Positions 11,442 through 24,050 are shown, numbered from the stretch's first letter. The stretch is DNA of 64,000 nt from Adineta steineri (GCA_905250115.1 CAJNOI010000246.1:2946-66945); one strand, 5' to 3'. Notes: generated by a model from the sequence alone, not told the origin. Program-made: numbers and translations.

Positions 11442-14380
11442 TCACATACAAATACCACTAAATGGACATCGTTCTTTTTCTTGAACAGTCGTACAGATAC
11501 AATAGATTTGTGGAACATGATGTGAATCCCAATTTCCTAAAGAAATCATTTGATATGCAATAAAATCGAATTAAAATCAAACCTGGACCAGCAAGCACCG
11601 ATATATCATGAAGACAACAAGGTATGCGTTGTAATAAACGAAATTTATAGAGTAAACTACGAGCCTATTTAACAAAAAAGAAATAAAATTGAATTTTTTA
11701 AAACTTTTTTCATACTTTTTTCAATACAATTGAACCACTCATATGCATTGCAAGACTATTAAAATGAAGAAGCATATCATCTGTACCAAGATTTTGTTGT
11801 ACAATATCATCACCATATACTGCCATAATACTTATACAAATAAATAAATGAAAATAATCAGTTTGATAATGTGACCAACATGCTTCCCACATTCGCAGGG
11901 CTTCTAAATAGATGAAAATTTTATTTTAAATTAATTGCCATAAGCAACAATATGTTGTCTGTAATATAAAAGAAATTATTCTTTTTTTTTGAGAATAATG
12001 ATATATATCCCAAGGGTGCACTCTCATAGCATATTAATTATTTAAATTTAGAATACGTAATATTATTTATAGACATAAGATCAATCATTTTCTTCTAAAG
12101 ACATATATATATACAAACCTCGTTCAGGAAATTCACGTTTAAAACATAATAGTATCCATCGATGTGCAAAAAGTAAATCAAGTCCATCAGATAATTCGGA
12201 ACAATGTTCATGGAAGGCAGGTAACATCAATGATAAAAGTTCACGAAGATATCTCTAGAAAACAAAACAAGAAGATATTTTTAATATTTTAATGAAAAAT
12301 TTACTAATTGTTTCTCCATAACATCATCTGTTGGTGTTGATATAAATATTGTTCGATTCATAAGTCCAACAAAACACCAAAATGCATCCGATTCATTTTG
12401 AATCAATGTTAATATTGGTGCTAATAGATCAGACATACCTTGATTATAACCCATTGTTGGACAATAGGCTGCATAATTCATAAGAATTTCTCTAAAGAAA
12501 AAAATTATTTTTGCAAAAATAAACGAAAAATTTTATTCTTTACTTCATCACTCTTAAATTTGGATTATCATCACCTTTGAAATATGGATGTGAACGGTCA
12601 GTACGTACAACATCTTTTTCAATAATAGCTTCAACATCATGAAAAAATTGAACTTGTTCAGAATCATCGATAGCTGCTTCTCTATAATGAACAAAATAGA
12701 AAAAAACAATTTTAAAATAATTTTATTACCGTCGTGCTCGAATTTTTTGATAATGTATAAATTTATTATGACGAATTTGTTCACGTTGATCAAATGTTGA
12801 ATCAAATGGATAGAGATGAAGTAAAAATGGCCATACTTCACGTGCTATACTAGGATCAATACCAGCAAAAAATATAGTCTAAATAAAAAATAAAAAAGCG
12901 TTTGGAAATGATTTTTTATGATATATAATTTAGTTTTAATTGTAATTTTACGGAAATACGATTTCATTTCCGGTTGAAATGACTTTGCATAAACTAAAAG
13001 TTGTAGTAAATGATCTGCTTCGTACTTCTGCATAAAACAAAATTTAGACTCAATTTCAAGGAAAAGTTTTTGATCAAACATATCGTTTCTTTGATTATGA
13101 GAGCAGTATGACATATTCTGCATAAATGATTTGATTTAAGATAAAACAGAAAAAACAAGTTAATTTACTTTTCGTAATTGATGATTATCTTCAATTTGTC
13201 CGACTGAATTCATATAAGTTCTCCAATTATCTATAGTGATTAAATGATAACAACCTTCTTCTGGATGTAAATCACTTGAATCAATTGTTGGACGAACAAC
13301 ATTAAATTGATGACAATTAGCAAAACCACGACGAGTTTTTTCATAAGCAAATAAATTCCATTCATTTAAGATTTCAATTAAACGATCTAAACCACCATTA
13401 TGAAAATGAAGTACTTTATATTGAGATTCACATGATGCTATAACTAACTGTCCACTACCACTTGCATTTGATGGTGTATCATCACAATAAAATAAACGTA
13501 ATGAACGCATTTTACCAAGATCAACAGAGAAAACACCACAAAATTGTTCAGCAACAGTTCGTATTGCTTCATCATCTTCGATCATTGAAGAATTTGGTTC
13601 ACATATACCTGTAGCATTTTTCCATGAATTCGTTTCTTTCATAAATGGTAAACTATCATCAATAACACGATTTGATGATTGATCATTTGTTTCAATACTA
13701 TCAAATGCATCATCAACATCTTGTTCATCAAGAATTTCATCAGGTCCTTCAGTTAAATCAGATGTAATGGATTCTTGTCTCATATAAGATTTATCATCTA
13801 AAGCATCTTCATATTGATCATCAGATGAATGACGACGATCAGGAATTTCTTCTTGTTCAATAGGTGATAATAGCGGATGATTAGAATTCGATGCATGATA
13901 TCCACTATCAATTGTTCTTGATAATGAATGACGTGGAGTTGATGTTGGAGGTTGATCAAGATTTGTATTTATTGATGGTGATGATATTTCATCAGATGTT
14001 GGTGATTGTTGAGATGTATTTGAACGATTTTTTAATGTTGAATTTGGTATCCATGTTAATATTAATGTTGAACCAAATTCTGGACTATTTTGACATTTAA
14101 TACATAAATAACCAGGATGATGAAGTGTATATGAATGTAAACGTGATGGTGGATGAACACAAATATTATTTTTTGAAAATACAATTTCACCATCTAATGG
14201 TGGACATTTATTTTTTAATAATGATGTTGTTGTATTTGGTCCACCAAATGAAGTTGTACGTTGTGTTAAAAGATTTGATGCACGACGAATAATTGATGTC
14301 ACAGAATTTTTTGATGATGATATTTGATTATTTCGTGGTGTTGACGGAACTGATGGAATTTTTTTATTTAAAATTGACAT
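11442..14380 (-). CDS. TBC1D16: TBC1D16-like Rab GTPase-activating protein
   Basis: Eight exons (13169-14380, 12730-12878, 12544-12681, 12305-12491, 12119-12254, 11716-11903, 11583-11664, 11442-11536) give 728 residues. The N-terminal block DGEIVFSKNNICVHPP with HHPGYLCIKC and the C-terminal ARSLLYKFRLLQRIPCCLHD are typical of TBC1D16. The TBC domain keeps both catalytic fingers: Arg480 in EKDVVRTDR and Gln517 in GYNQGMSDL, so GAP activity is expected. Vertebrate TBC1D16 acts on Rab4A in receptor recycling; the substrate here is inferred from that. The first exon holds 404 codons without an intron, including a Ser/Asp/Glu-rich linker. Intron 1 is about 290 bp, longer than its neighbours, and contains an extra open segment (12952-13117) with splice-like borders. 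Confidence 0.92.
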
Positions 14381-15828
14381 AATTAAAAAAGAAGAATTCT
14401 ATAAAAGAATGAAAAAAAAAAGGTAATTTTTTTTATTAACGTTTCTGTCAAAGAGAATACATGAAATAATATATATGTCAGTGGAAATAAATATAAAACT
14501 AGTGTCATCTTTAGGAGAAGAACAAGATAAAAGTATTTATTTATTGTAGTTGAGTTTTATTTTTAGCAAAATTTTCAGATGACATTCTTATTTAGAACAA
14601 GAATGATAAACATTGGTAATTAGCTAGAAAGAAATATTCATCTGATAAAACCTAATTGGTTTCTTTTATTATCCAATGAAAAAATATCGTTGATATTATT
14701 TATGTATAAACAATAATGTAAACTAAAGATCCTAGTGACATTTCAAAATTAATGAACTTTTAAAACAACAAATTTAACATCGATCTATTGTTGAGAATGA
14801 TGGCTTAGTTCAATATTAAATATATATATTTTCTTATTTAAACTGTGATTGATATTTATTTTTTATAGTTTAATTAAACAAGTGAGTCATTTTTATATAT
14901 TTGACAATTGCTTATCTTTTTTGACATAAATCAAATTTTTTTCGGTTGATCGACAGATTAAAAAATATCGGCATATATTTTAATTGATATCCACATTTAT
15001 TTTTTCATAAATTCTAAGGAATAGTAATATATAAGGCAATTGCAAGTCTTTTCAAGTTCATCCGATAGTATCTAGACCACTTTATTTGAGTATAGAGCGT
15101 CACCTATAATTATCATGGAATATATGTTATTATAAAAAGTTAACAAAAATAGATGTTATTGTCATACTTACATAGGATTAAGATAGAAGAAGAAATTAAT
15201 CATTGTTGAAGTTTTGTTATATATTTCTGCCGTCACGATATATTTCTTGATTTGTGCTTCGAACACATTTTACATAATAGTTGATAAATAGGTGATGTAA
15301 CCATATAATTCAAAATGGGTTCCCATACTCTAAGTACTTTTAAGTATGACATTGATCATATTATTACTCATACTTCAGACGTTTATATTCGTGCGTATTT
15401 TCAAGTGATAGACACATTCTAAAATTTAGATAAAAAAATAACTGAATCCTGAGGCAAGAATAGGTATACAAAGACGGTACTAAACACACGTAGTTTAAAA
15501 TCATTGATCATTAGTATTATTTAATTAACGAAGTGTTTTTCAATGAACTCAATAATATTTTCTGCTAGTCTTAATAAAAACACTAATGTCCTATATTTTG
15601 ACTATTCCTATCGAGATGTATAACGATGAGTGCTATAAAAAAAACAAGTAATTTTGGTAGTCATATCTTGTTCGTTAAAATAGTGAATTAAGTTTTTTTT
15701 GTAATAGTTTGTTATTCAATGTTTTATTATTAATCCTATGAGAATAAACGATATATACTAATCTCTAGATAAACAAAAAATATATTAATAAATTAAATAT
15801 TAAACATTTTTTTCTTTTCAAAGATACC
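14381..15828. other. Bidirectional intergenic region between TBC1D16 (-) and ABCB (+)
   Basis: About 1.45 kb separates two divergently transcribed genes and presumably holds both promoters. It is AT-rich. No convincing gene, long inverted repeat or tandem repeat was found. Confidence 0.55.
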
Positions 15829-18506
15829 ATGACGTCGAACAATTCTAATGATGATGATGTTCCTATTCTTGATGTAACATCAGACAATGATCAAACTCCA
15901 TTATTAAATGACAATCCTATATTATCAACACCTAATGTTGATACTATTCTTGTTCCATCGATTTCACGTTATCGTTTAACGAATATTATTCGTATTCTTC
16001 TTTTCGTTGAATTTGTTACAATACTTATCATTTGGTTAGTTGGTACTTCAACACATTCACTTATTGATGATATAATACATTATCGTTTAACAACATCTGT
16101 ATTTGATCTTGTTGCGATATCAATCTCGAAATTTATTTTATTAATTATTTTTCTAACAGAATTAGAAACATTTATTATTGCTCGTTTATATCAACCAAAT
16201 TCTCGTCCATTATTTATATTTATTCGTTATTTTTATATAGTTTCATTGATTTTCTTATCAATTTGTTCATTAGCATTTGCCATAATTAAATTAATATTTG
16301 TTTTACGTGCATTTCATTTAAGTAAACTTTATTTATCAACTGTTTATATATTTCTTGTATTTTCCTCCATTGAATTTATTGGTATGATTTTAATGATACC
16401 ATATTTATCACGAGTTAAATTACTTGAACAACCACGATCAACAAAAAAAAAAGTTGATTTAAAACGATTATTTTCATTATCAAAATCTGAACGTCCATTT
16501 CTTATTACTGGAACATTATTTTTATTCATATCAAGTGGAACACAAATTATTCAACCATATTTTTTTGGTAGAATTGTTGATGATGCATTAACATCGGATT
16601 CTATGCGTCCCGTTACAAATGATGTTCTTATATTATTTGGAATTAATTGTATAGGTGCTATAGCATCATTTCTTCGTTCATGGGTATTTGAATTAGCTGG
16701 ACAGTAAGTTTAGAGAAAAATATTCGTAATATAAATTAATTTCATTTGTTTGATTTCCTTCAGGAGAGTTGTTTATCGTCTTCGTCAAAATATATTTGAT
16801 TCGATTATAAAACAAGAAGTTGGTTTCTTTGATATTACACGTACCGGTGAATTAACAAATCGTTTATCGAGTGATACACAAGTCTTACAAAATGCAGTGA
16901 CAGTTAATATATCAATGCTTCTTCGATCTTTTCTACAAATTGCTGGTAGTCTTGTTGTTATGTTTTATTTAGAAGTATCATTAACACTTGTTTTAATGGT
17001 AATTGTACCAGTTATAATACTTTTTTCAAGACAGTATGGAATTATTGTACGAAAATTACGAAAACAATTTCAAGATGAATTAGCAGGAGCTGGAACAACA
17101 TCTGAAGAATCAATATCAAATATTCGTAAGGACCCTTTTGTTTTCCCTATAGATAATAAGAAATATTTAATTATGTAGGAACTATACGTATATTTGGTGC
17201 AGAAAAAAGAATTAGCAGTCATTATCACGAGAATTTATTAAAATCATATCAAGTTGGAAAAAAATTAGCATTGAATAGTGGATTATTTATGGGTTTAGTT
17301 GGTTTCTTAGCAGCTGGCGGTATTGCTCTTGTTATGTGGTATGGGGGAAAATTAGTTCATGAAAGAAAATTATCCACTGGAACTCTTGCTTCATTTTTAA
17401 TGTATTTATTGCAAGTAGCAGTTGCATTTGGTATGCTAGCTTCATTATTTGGTGGTAAGAGCTCATATTTTAGATTTATTTTTATAGAAATCTATTTTTT
17501 TTATTTTTCAAGATTTTATGCAAGCTGCTGGTGCTAGTGAACGTTTATTCGATTTACTTGATCGTATACCAAAAATTCCGGCAACATCAACTCGCGAATG
17601 TTCGATTAAGCCAGATGATTTTGATGGAAGTATACGTGTTGACAAACTCTTTTTTACGTATCCAACTCGATCAGATCAACAAGTTCTTCGTGATATAACA
17701 TTTGAAATTAAATCTGGACAAAAAGTTGCTCTAGTTGGACCATCAGGTGGTGGTAAAAGTACAATTGCTTCACTTATTGAACGATTCTATGATCCAGATT
17801 CTGGAACGATCTATTTTGGTTCACATCCATTAATATCTATTGATCCAAAATGGTTACGTGAAAATGTTTCATTTGTTAATCAAGAACCTACATTATTTGC
17901 ATGTTCAATACGTGATAATATTACATTTGGTCTTGATAGAACAGATATTTCATTGGATGAGATTCATTCTGTTGCTAAACAAGCAAATGCTCATGATTTT
18001 ATTGAACAGTTTGAAAATAAATATGATACATTAGTTGGTGAACGTGGTGTTCGTTTATCTGGTGGACAACGACAACGAATAGCAAGTAAATGAGCGAATA
18101 TATTTATATATATAGGTAAAATAATATAATATTCATTTTAGTTGCACGAGCATTATTAATGAGTCCAAAGTTATTATTACTTGATGAAGCAACAAGTGCA
18201 CTCGATGCTGAAAGTGAACATTTCGTACAAGAAGCTATTGAACGAGCAATGATCGATCGTACAGTTTTAGTTATTGCACATCGTTTATCAACAGTACGTA
18301 ATGCAGATGTAGTCATTGTTATCAATCAAGGTACAATAGTTGAACAGGTAAATCTTTGTACTTTAAAGATTTATATATTGAAGTTTTATATTCTGTATTT
18401 ATAGGGTACTCATGATTCTCTTATTGCAAAAGAGGATGGTATTTATAAGAAACTTGTTCTTCGTCAACTTATGACAGGGAATGATACTATAAGCATGGAT
18501 CAATAA
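15829..18506 (+). CDS. ABCB-family half ABC transporter with N-terminal membrane extension
   Basis: Six exons (15829-16703, 16764-17125, 17179-17454, 17513-18085, 18142-18347, 18405-18506) give 797 residues. Residues 1-45 are acidic with a TPLL dileucine-type motif. About four helices precede the core ABC membrane domain, like the TMD0 of TAP-type transporters. The nucleotide-binding domain is intact: Walker [10 protein letters not shown] (580-588), signature LSGGQ (686-690), Walker B LLLLDE with Asp710 and Glu711, SALD D-loop, and His742 in VIAHRLS. It should dimerise and export a hydrophobic or peptide substrate from an organelle or across a vacuolar or lysosomal membrane. From memory the sequence resembles ABCB10/TAP-like proteins; the exact subfamily is unresolved. 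The stop lies 137 bp before the TMEM50 ATG on the same strand. Confidence 0.9.
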
Positions 18507-18591
18507 TTTTAACCAGTGATTGAACAATAGTCTTTCTTTTTTTTGTGTCGTATTAATTAATTAATTGAAAATTTATTTTTTTTTATTCATA

Positions 18592-18643
18592 AATAAAATC
18601 CAGCCGATTTAGTTTTATTTTTAATTCATTGTATTTTTTTTAG
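18592..18643 (+). promoter_or_regulatory. Polyadenylation signal plus splice acceptor abutting the next ATG
   Basis: An AATAAA motif at 18592-18597 follows the ABCB stop. A pyrimidine tract ending in tag at 18641-18643 then immediately precedes the TMEM50 ATG at 18644. This arrangement is what an SL trans-splice site in an operon looks like. An ordinary 5'-UTR intron whose upstream exon lies inside or beyond the ABCB gene is the alternative. Confidence 0.5.
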
Positions 18644-19310
18644 ATGGCTGGATTATGTGATGATTGTCTTCCGTTATCGTATTATTATCAAAAACTTAAT
18701 TTAGATAGATTTGAAATCAAACAAAATCGAAATACAATTGCATCGATTGTCGCCGGATCATTGGTGTGCAAAAGATTTTTTTTTCGCTTTAAATTTTTCA
18801 GTTTAATATTACTTTTAGTTTACTATTGGTTGGTGGTTAATTATTGATGTTTGTATACGTTATCCATCAAATGACCAATTTCATAAGGCACTTCTTACTA
18901 TTGGAATAATTGCATCGCTTGCTTTAATCTTGTAAATTTTTCCTTATTTTTTTTTTGGTTTATTATTAATTCTAACACTTTTATTTGTTAGTGTCAACTC
19001 GATATCAAATTCACGCTTTCATGGTGATTATTATCGCGATGGATGTATTGGTTTAACACTAGCACGAGTTATACTTTTTCTCTCATTTTTATTCGTATTC
19101 GGCAGTGTAATTGCTGGTGCATGGCTTATGATAGCGTTATATATGATTCCAAATGCCAAGGATATATATCCAGGTGTAGCACTTTTTATTCAAACTTTAC
19201 TTATTTTTGCTAGGTAATTTTATTAATTATCGAATATAAAGAACAAATAATTCTTTTTTTTTACTTCTAGTACACTTATACTGAAATTTGGTCGAACGGA
19301 AGATGATTAA
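18644..19310 (+). CDS. TMEM50: TMEM50 family four-helix membrane protein
   Basis: Four exons (18644-18763, 18819-18931, 18992-19213, 19271-19310) give 164 residues. KQNRNTIASIVAG, GWWLIIDVCIRYPS, VNSISNSRFHGDYY, KDIYPGVALFIQTLLIFAS and the C-terminal KFGRTEDD line up with vertebrate TMEM50A/B throughout, so the identification is strong. Four membrane helices are evident. Family members sit in ER/Golgi membranes; the molecular role is poorly known. The intron 1 donor is GTGTGC, a weaker form than the GTAAGT used elsewhere. The very short distance to the upstream ABCB gene suggests co-transcription. Confidence 0.93.
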
Positions 19311-20538
19311 TTTTATCTCGAACTGTATAAACTTTCATTGTAGTTGATCTGATTCACTTTACCTATTGTCTTGACAAATAAATAATGTGCATTTTTTTTT
19401 GTATTCATTTTCTTTCGTGATGCATTTATAAATAAAACGAGAATACTCTTCAACAAAGTCAATCCAAGTATATTAAATTTATAAGAAGATTTAATAATTT
19501 TCTTTTTTTCATCATCATCTATAGTACAGTAGCGTGATTACCATTCAATTTTTTTCCAGTATAAATGTTTTGTAATCAGCTGTGATTAAAAAATTACTTT
19601 TCCGTTTTTTCGAGATTTGAACTAAAACAATTCTTTTGTATTGATTAAATGATATGTGATAGTATTGAACAGAAAACATATCCTATAAAATATTCAAATC
19701 AAATTGATTAAACAATCAGTAAATATGACAATATCCAGAAGAAAGATGTAGTGACATTCACTTGTTACCATTTTAATAAACGATCAAATAAAACCAGGTA
19801 TAATTCAATAGTCTTGATCATTTTCTTTTTCAATATTTCAAGTAGAGAAATTCATTTGGATTGCATTAGTAAATATATGTGTTCTCTTACTGAAACTGTA
19901 ATATTATCTGAGATTATCTTTTTCTTTTCTAAGATTAAAATATGAAACGCTACTTAAATCCGTTTAATATGCTCATAAAAAATGTTCTGAAAGATTAATA
20001 TGCTTGTTTTTCATAAACTTGAATAATCAAAGGAAATATTTTTAAAACTAGTCTTTATTCCATTAATAGCATTTACTATCATACAATATTACTTTTTTTT
20101 AATTTAAATAGGAATGAAAAAATAAATTTTGTATTAATTCACTAAATGCAATAAAAGTAGGACAAAATTTGTCGACGTCCTTTTTCTATGAAATGATTTT
20201 TAAATGAACTATATATCTTTATTAAATAATTGTATGTCACAGTTACACATAACGACATGAGATAGAACAGATCAGACTTTCTTTCTTTTTTGTCTTCTTT
20301 CTTTTTTCCTTTCTTTTTTTTTTCTTCTCTTTTGCCGTTTCTATCATCACACTAGTGACTGTTTCCGGTCATAGACATTTTTTTTTGTTCGTTCGTTTGG
20401 CCTAACATCCTTTTTAACTGAAAAGGAAAAAAATGATGAAGAAAAAATGACGAGAAAAAAAAATTATAATGTAGAAATAGTTTTCTTCTTCATTTGATTT
20501 AGTTCAATCAAATATTGAGAACTATATATTAACCACCT
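19311..20538. other. Intergenic stretch with pyrimidine-rich tract
   Basis: No gene is recognised. A T/C-rich tract spans about 20276-20340. The flank immediately before 20539 contains ordinary AT-rich sequence with no clear TATA box. Confidence 0.5.
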
Positions 20539-22426
20539 ATGGATGAAAACTTCTTACGACATTGTTATGTCATACGAAATTCTGAACAACAACAACAGCA
20601 GCAACATAATCATCGATATACACGTTTTGATGATCATCGTTCATTTACAGAACAACAATCACAACAACAATTAACATTGACACCTCCTGTCGACAAATAT
20701 CATCTTGTCTATTTTGGACTATTTTGTTGTGGAATTGGCTTTTTATTACCTTATTCAATCTATATAACATGTGTTGATTATTTTCATACACAATTTCCAC
20801 AAACAGCAATTATATTTCATTTAAATTTTATTTATATTATTTTGGCATTTAGTACAGTTTTATTTAGTAATATTATTGCAAATGTTCTATCAGTTAAACG
20901 TCGTGTGATATTTGGTTATTGTCTTACATTAATTATACTTATGTTTATTACTATTTTTTGTGTTGGCTTAGAAATGTTTCCACAAAATTTATCCTATACT
21001 ATTTTTCTATTATCTGTTGCTATACTCGCAATTGGATGTACATGTAAGATTTATTTTCTTCTTTTTTCTTGAAATAATATAAATATATATGAATTTTGAT
21101 TAGTACAACAATCAAGCTTTTATGGGTTAACAAGTATGTTACCATTTCGATATACACAAGCTGTAATGACTGGTGAAAGTAAGTATTTCATATCTTTTTA
21201 ATTTACTAATGAGTTTTCATTTTCAAGGTTTCGCTGGTCTACTTGCGTCTTGGTAAGAATGAATTTTTTTTAGTTAATAATATATATATATAGGATTCAT
21301 TATTTATATATTTTAGTGCTCGAATTAGTACAAATTTATTTATGCCAAATGATAGTCATTTGAGCACAATATTATTTTTTTCACTTGGCCTTTTATTTGT
21401 TCAATTTTGTTTTATATTTTATCTTATGATTCAACGTTCAACATTTATTGAATATTATGTTCGACAATGTGAAAATGCAAAACGAAATGAAGATATTGAA
21501 TTTCAAATTCGATGTCATGCAGCATCGATTAATTCGAAACAAACGATAATTGATGAATCTGTATGTTACTTTTAATTTATAGATAAGATTTATTTTTGTA
21601 ATATTTTCAAAGGAAGAAACTCTTGAATCAAATACATCAACTATTCGAGATCCTCATTTTGGTATATTAACTATGGATACATTTGATGATCAACAACAAC
21701 CAATTATTCCAACAAATTATGAATATTCTTTAAAACTATGGTTTCGAATTAAACGTATGATATATTACTTTAATTACTAAAAAAGAAAATAGTTTATTGA
21801 TTTTACACATAGGTGAATGGTATCGTCGAGTTGATTGCATGAGAACAATATGGCCTTATATGATTTGTATAGCATTTACGTATTTTGTAACTTTATCGTT
21901 ATTCCCTGGTGTTGAATCTGAAATGATTAATTGTCAATGGCGTGAATCGTTACCAATTATTTTAATGGCTTTATTCAATATATTTGACGTTTTTGGTAAA
22001 ATATTTGCACTTGCAACTCATCATATATTGTCACCAATGAAATTATTGCTCTGTAGTCTTTTACGTTTTATTTATATCCCATTGATGATTCTATGTATTT
22101 TACCTAAACGTTCACCATTGTTATCAAATATATTTTGGCAATTTTTTCTTTCAAGTACACTTGGTTTAACAAATGGGTATTTCGGTAGTGTACCAATGAT
22201 TCGTGCACCAGTAACAATTATTGAAGAACGAAAAGAATTAACAGGAAATTTAATGATGTTTTCTTATTCCGTTGGATTAACACTTGGAAGTCTTCTATCT
22301 TATTTACTAGATGCAATCATCGGTCAAAGTACTGGCGTTGACTGGTGTCAACCAGTTTCACTACTCAATCAAACGATATGGACTACCATTAATAATACTA
22401 CTAATAATAATGACAACAGCTCTTGA
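20539..22426 (+). CDS. Equilibrative nucleoside transporter, ENT4/PMAT-like (SLC29)
   Basis: Six exons (20539-21043, 21104-21178, 21228-21252, 21317-21560, 21613-21754, 21813-22426) give 534 residues, close to the usual ENT4 length. The N-terminus is Gln-rich and cytosolic. Helix 1 reads GIGFLLPYSIYITCVDYFH. The ENT4-type block QQSSFYGLTSMLPFRYTQAV with MTGESFAGLLASCARIS is clear, followed by a large charged loop and the C-terminal half REWYRRVDCMRTIWPYM...LFPGVES. Eleven or so helices are expected at the plasma membrane. Vertebrate ENT4 carries monoamines and adenosine; that substrate range is inference here. Exon 3 is a 25-nt micro-exon that is needed to keep frame and restore the conserved FAGLLASC segment. 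Confidence 0.9.
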
Positions 22427-22611
22427 TACTTCAAGTAATCTATCATCATTTTGAGCAACAACAACAACAAATGTTATAGCAACTATAACTAATGAAGACT
22501 TTATTTTATCGATATTTTCTCATATATATATACACACATATCTACTCTTTCCTTCTCATAAATATATACTTATCTTTTCACAAGTCGATCAACCCATATA
22601 TTCTTTAAAAT

Positions 22612-23038
22612 ATGTTAAAGAAATTTTCTTGGTTCGGTATGTAAAATAAATAGATTATCATCAACAATATTACCCTTTCTTTCTTATTAACATTTAGTTC
22701 TTCTTATCATATTAGTTGGTTATCAAATGGCACCATTATCTGATGATGATGATAATAACAATAATTATTATGGATTAAATAATCGATTACAATCGCTTAA
22801 TTCTGAACAATTAGCTGAATTGAGTGAATATTTTGCACTTCAAGCTAATGAAGATCCAACATCTGAAAATATAGATCGTAATTCAGATGAAAGATCTATG
22901 ACTAAACGTGATGCTTTATGGACAACAACAGAAGTTCTCGATTGTATTCGACGTGTAAAATTATACAAGAATAGTTCAAAACTTGATCTTGTCACAGAAA
23001 TGCTCAATTGTTATCGACGTTTGAAACATGCTGGTTAA
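22612..23038 (+). CDS. Small secreted protein, candidate neuropeptide/peptide-hormone precursor
   Basis: Two exons (22612-22636, 22698-23038) give 121 residues. A signal peptide (MLKKFSWFVLLIILVGYQ) is followed by an acidic, Asn-rich spacer and a dibasic Lys78-Arg79 site (SMTKR). The segment after KR runs from Asp80 to the C-terminus, has two cysteines (91 and 113), and ends in ...RRLKHAG with Gly last. A terminal Gly is the usual amide donor in peptide hormones. Internal RR pairs at 93-94 and 115-116 could also be cut. I do not recognise the peptide family. The start 185 bp after the ENT4-like stop, same strand, is noteworthy. The peptide-hormone interpretation is inference from layout only. 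Confidence 0.6.
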
Positions 23039-23344
23039 AACAAAAACATTTCTATAATTATTGCGAAGATTGAAATAAATAAAATCCTACAGTACATATA
23101 TATATTTAAAAAATACAAATATCTTATTATGAATTTCGATGATTCATTCACTTTTTTCTCATTATTACTGAAAATATTTCAATAACTGAAATAGTTTATT
23201 GTTTAGATTTTAACATCATAGATACATTATTATGTATTAAAAGATCTTAATTAACAAGATGTCATCAATAATTCGCGCATTTTTTGTAATATTGAAAAGA
23301 CAGTAGTGTAATAGCGTAGTAATTAATTCGAACAATTTTTTAGG

Positions 23345-24050
23345 ATGAAAAAATATCTATCTATGATTAACAATCATTCTAAACATTCACGACGATTCAA
23401 ATACAATCGAAAACAATATTTGTATAATGAGAATGAAAATAGTGATAAATATTTATCGCTTGATATGTTAACAACAATATCAACAATGACAAAATCTAAA
23501 AGCAGTGCTCAGTTTTATTGAAAGCAATTACTTATAGGAATTCCTATACTCATTTAGACACCGAAATACTTGTTGGTATTCAACAAAAATCTTCAACAAT
23601 CATCGATTGGCTTCCAATTTTATCTATAATCTTAGCTGTTATTATTTGTCTCATTGCTTTCATTGTTTTATGTAAACAACAAATGTATGTAATGATCATA
23701 AGATTTCTATGAATTATATATGTATTATCTAGAGATCATCGTCATTATATTTATTCACAAATAAGACGACGACGACGATCAGATAATCGAAATAAAAATA
23801 ATAATCAAATGTCTTTGGATGAAATTGATGTCGCTGAATGTATCGATAGTGATATGGAATTTATACCAGGACTTAATATATTATTGGCTAAAGGTAATAT
23901 AATACTGGATGATAATGATGCTGAAATGGTTAGTTATAATTACTTGGACAAATTAATTAAAATAACATATGATTTCTTTTTCAGCTTAATTCAATGAGTA
24001 CATTTGATCGTCTTCAATATTTTCAAACACTTCTTAATCATGTTAAATAA
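23345..24050 (+). CDS. Unknown single-pass membrane protein
   Basis: Four exons (23345-23504, 23558-23684, 23733-23928, 23985-24050) give 182 residues with consistent frames. The N-terminal ~55 residues are basic and polar (HSKHSRRFKYNRKQ). One hydrophobic helix (WLPILSIILAVIICLIAF) lies around residues 73-95, followed by RRRRR and an acidic C-terminal domain (DEIDVAECIDSDMEF). There is no signal peptide. A splice acceptor (ttttttag) ends one base before the ATG, as for TMEM50. No family is recognised. Intron 1 is 53 bp and removes an in-frame stop, which supports the model. Confidence 0.6.

Noticed and set aside
10504-11451. Chain of minus-strand frames of 63-155 codons
   Set aside because: They arise from A/T-runs (Ile/Phe/Lys/Arg-rich), overlap each other in several frames and have no recognisable domain.
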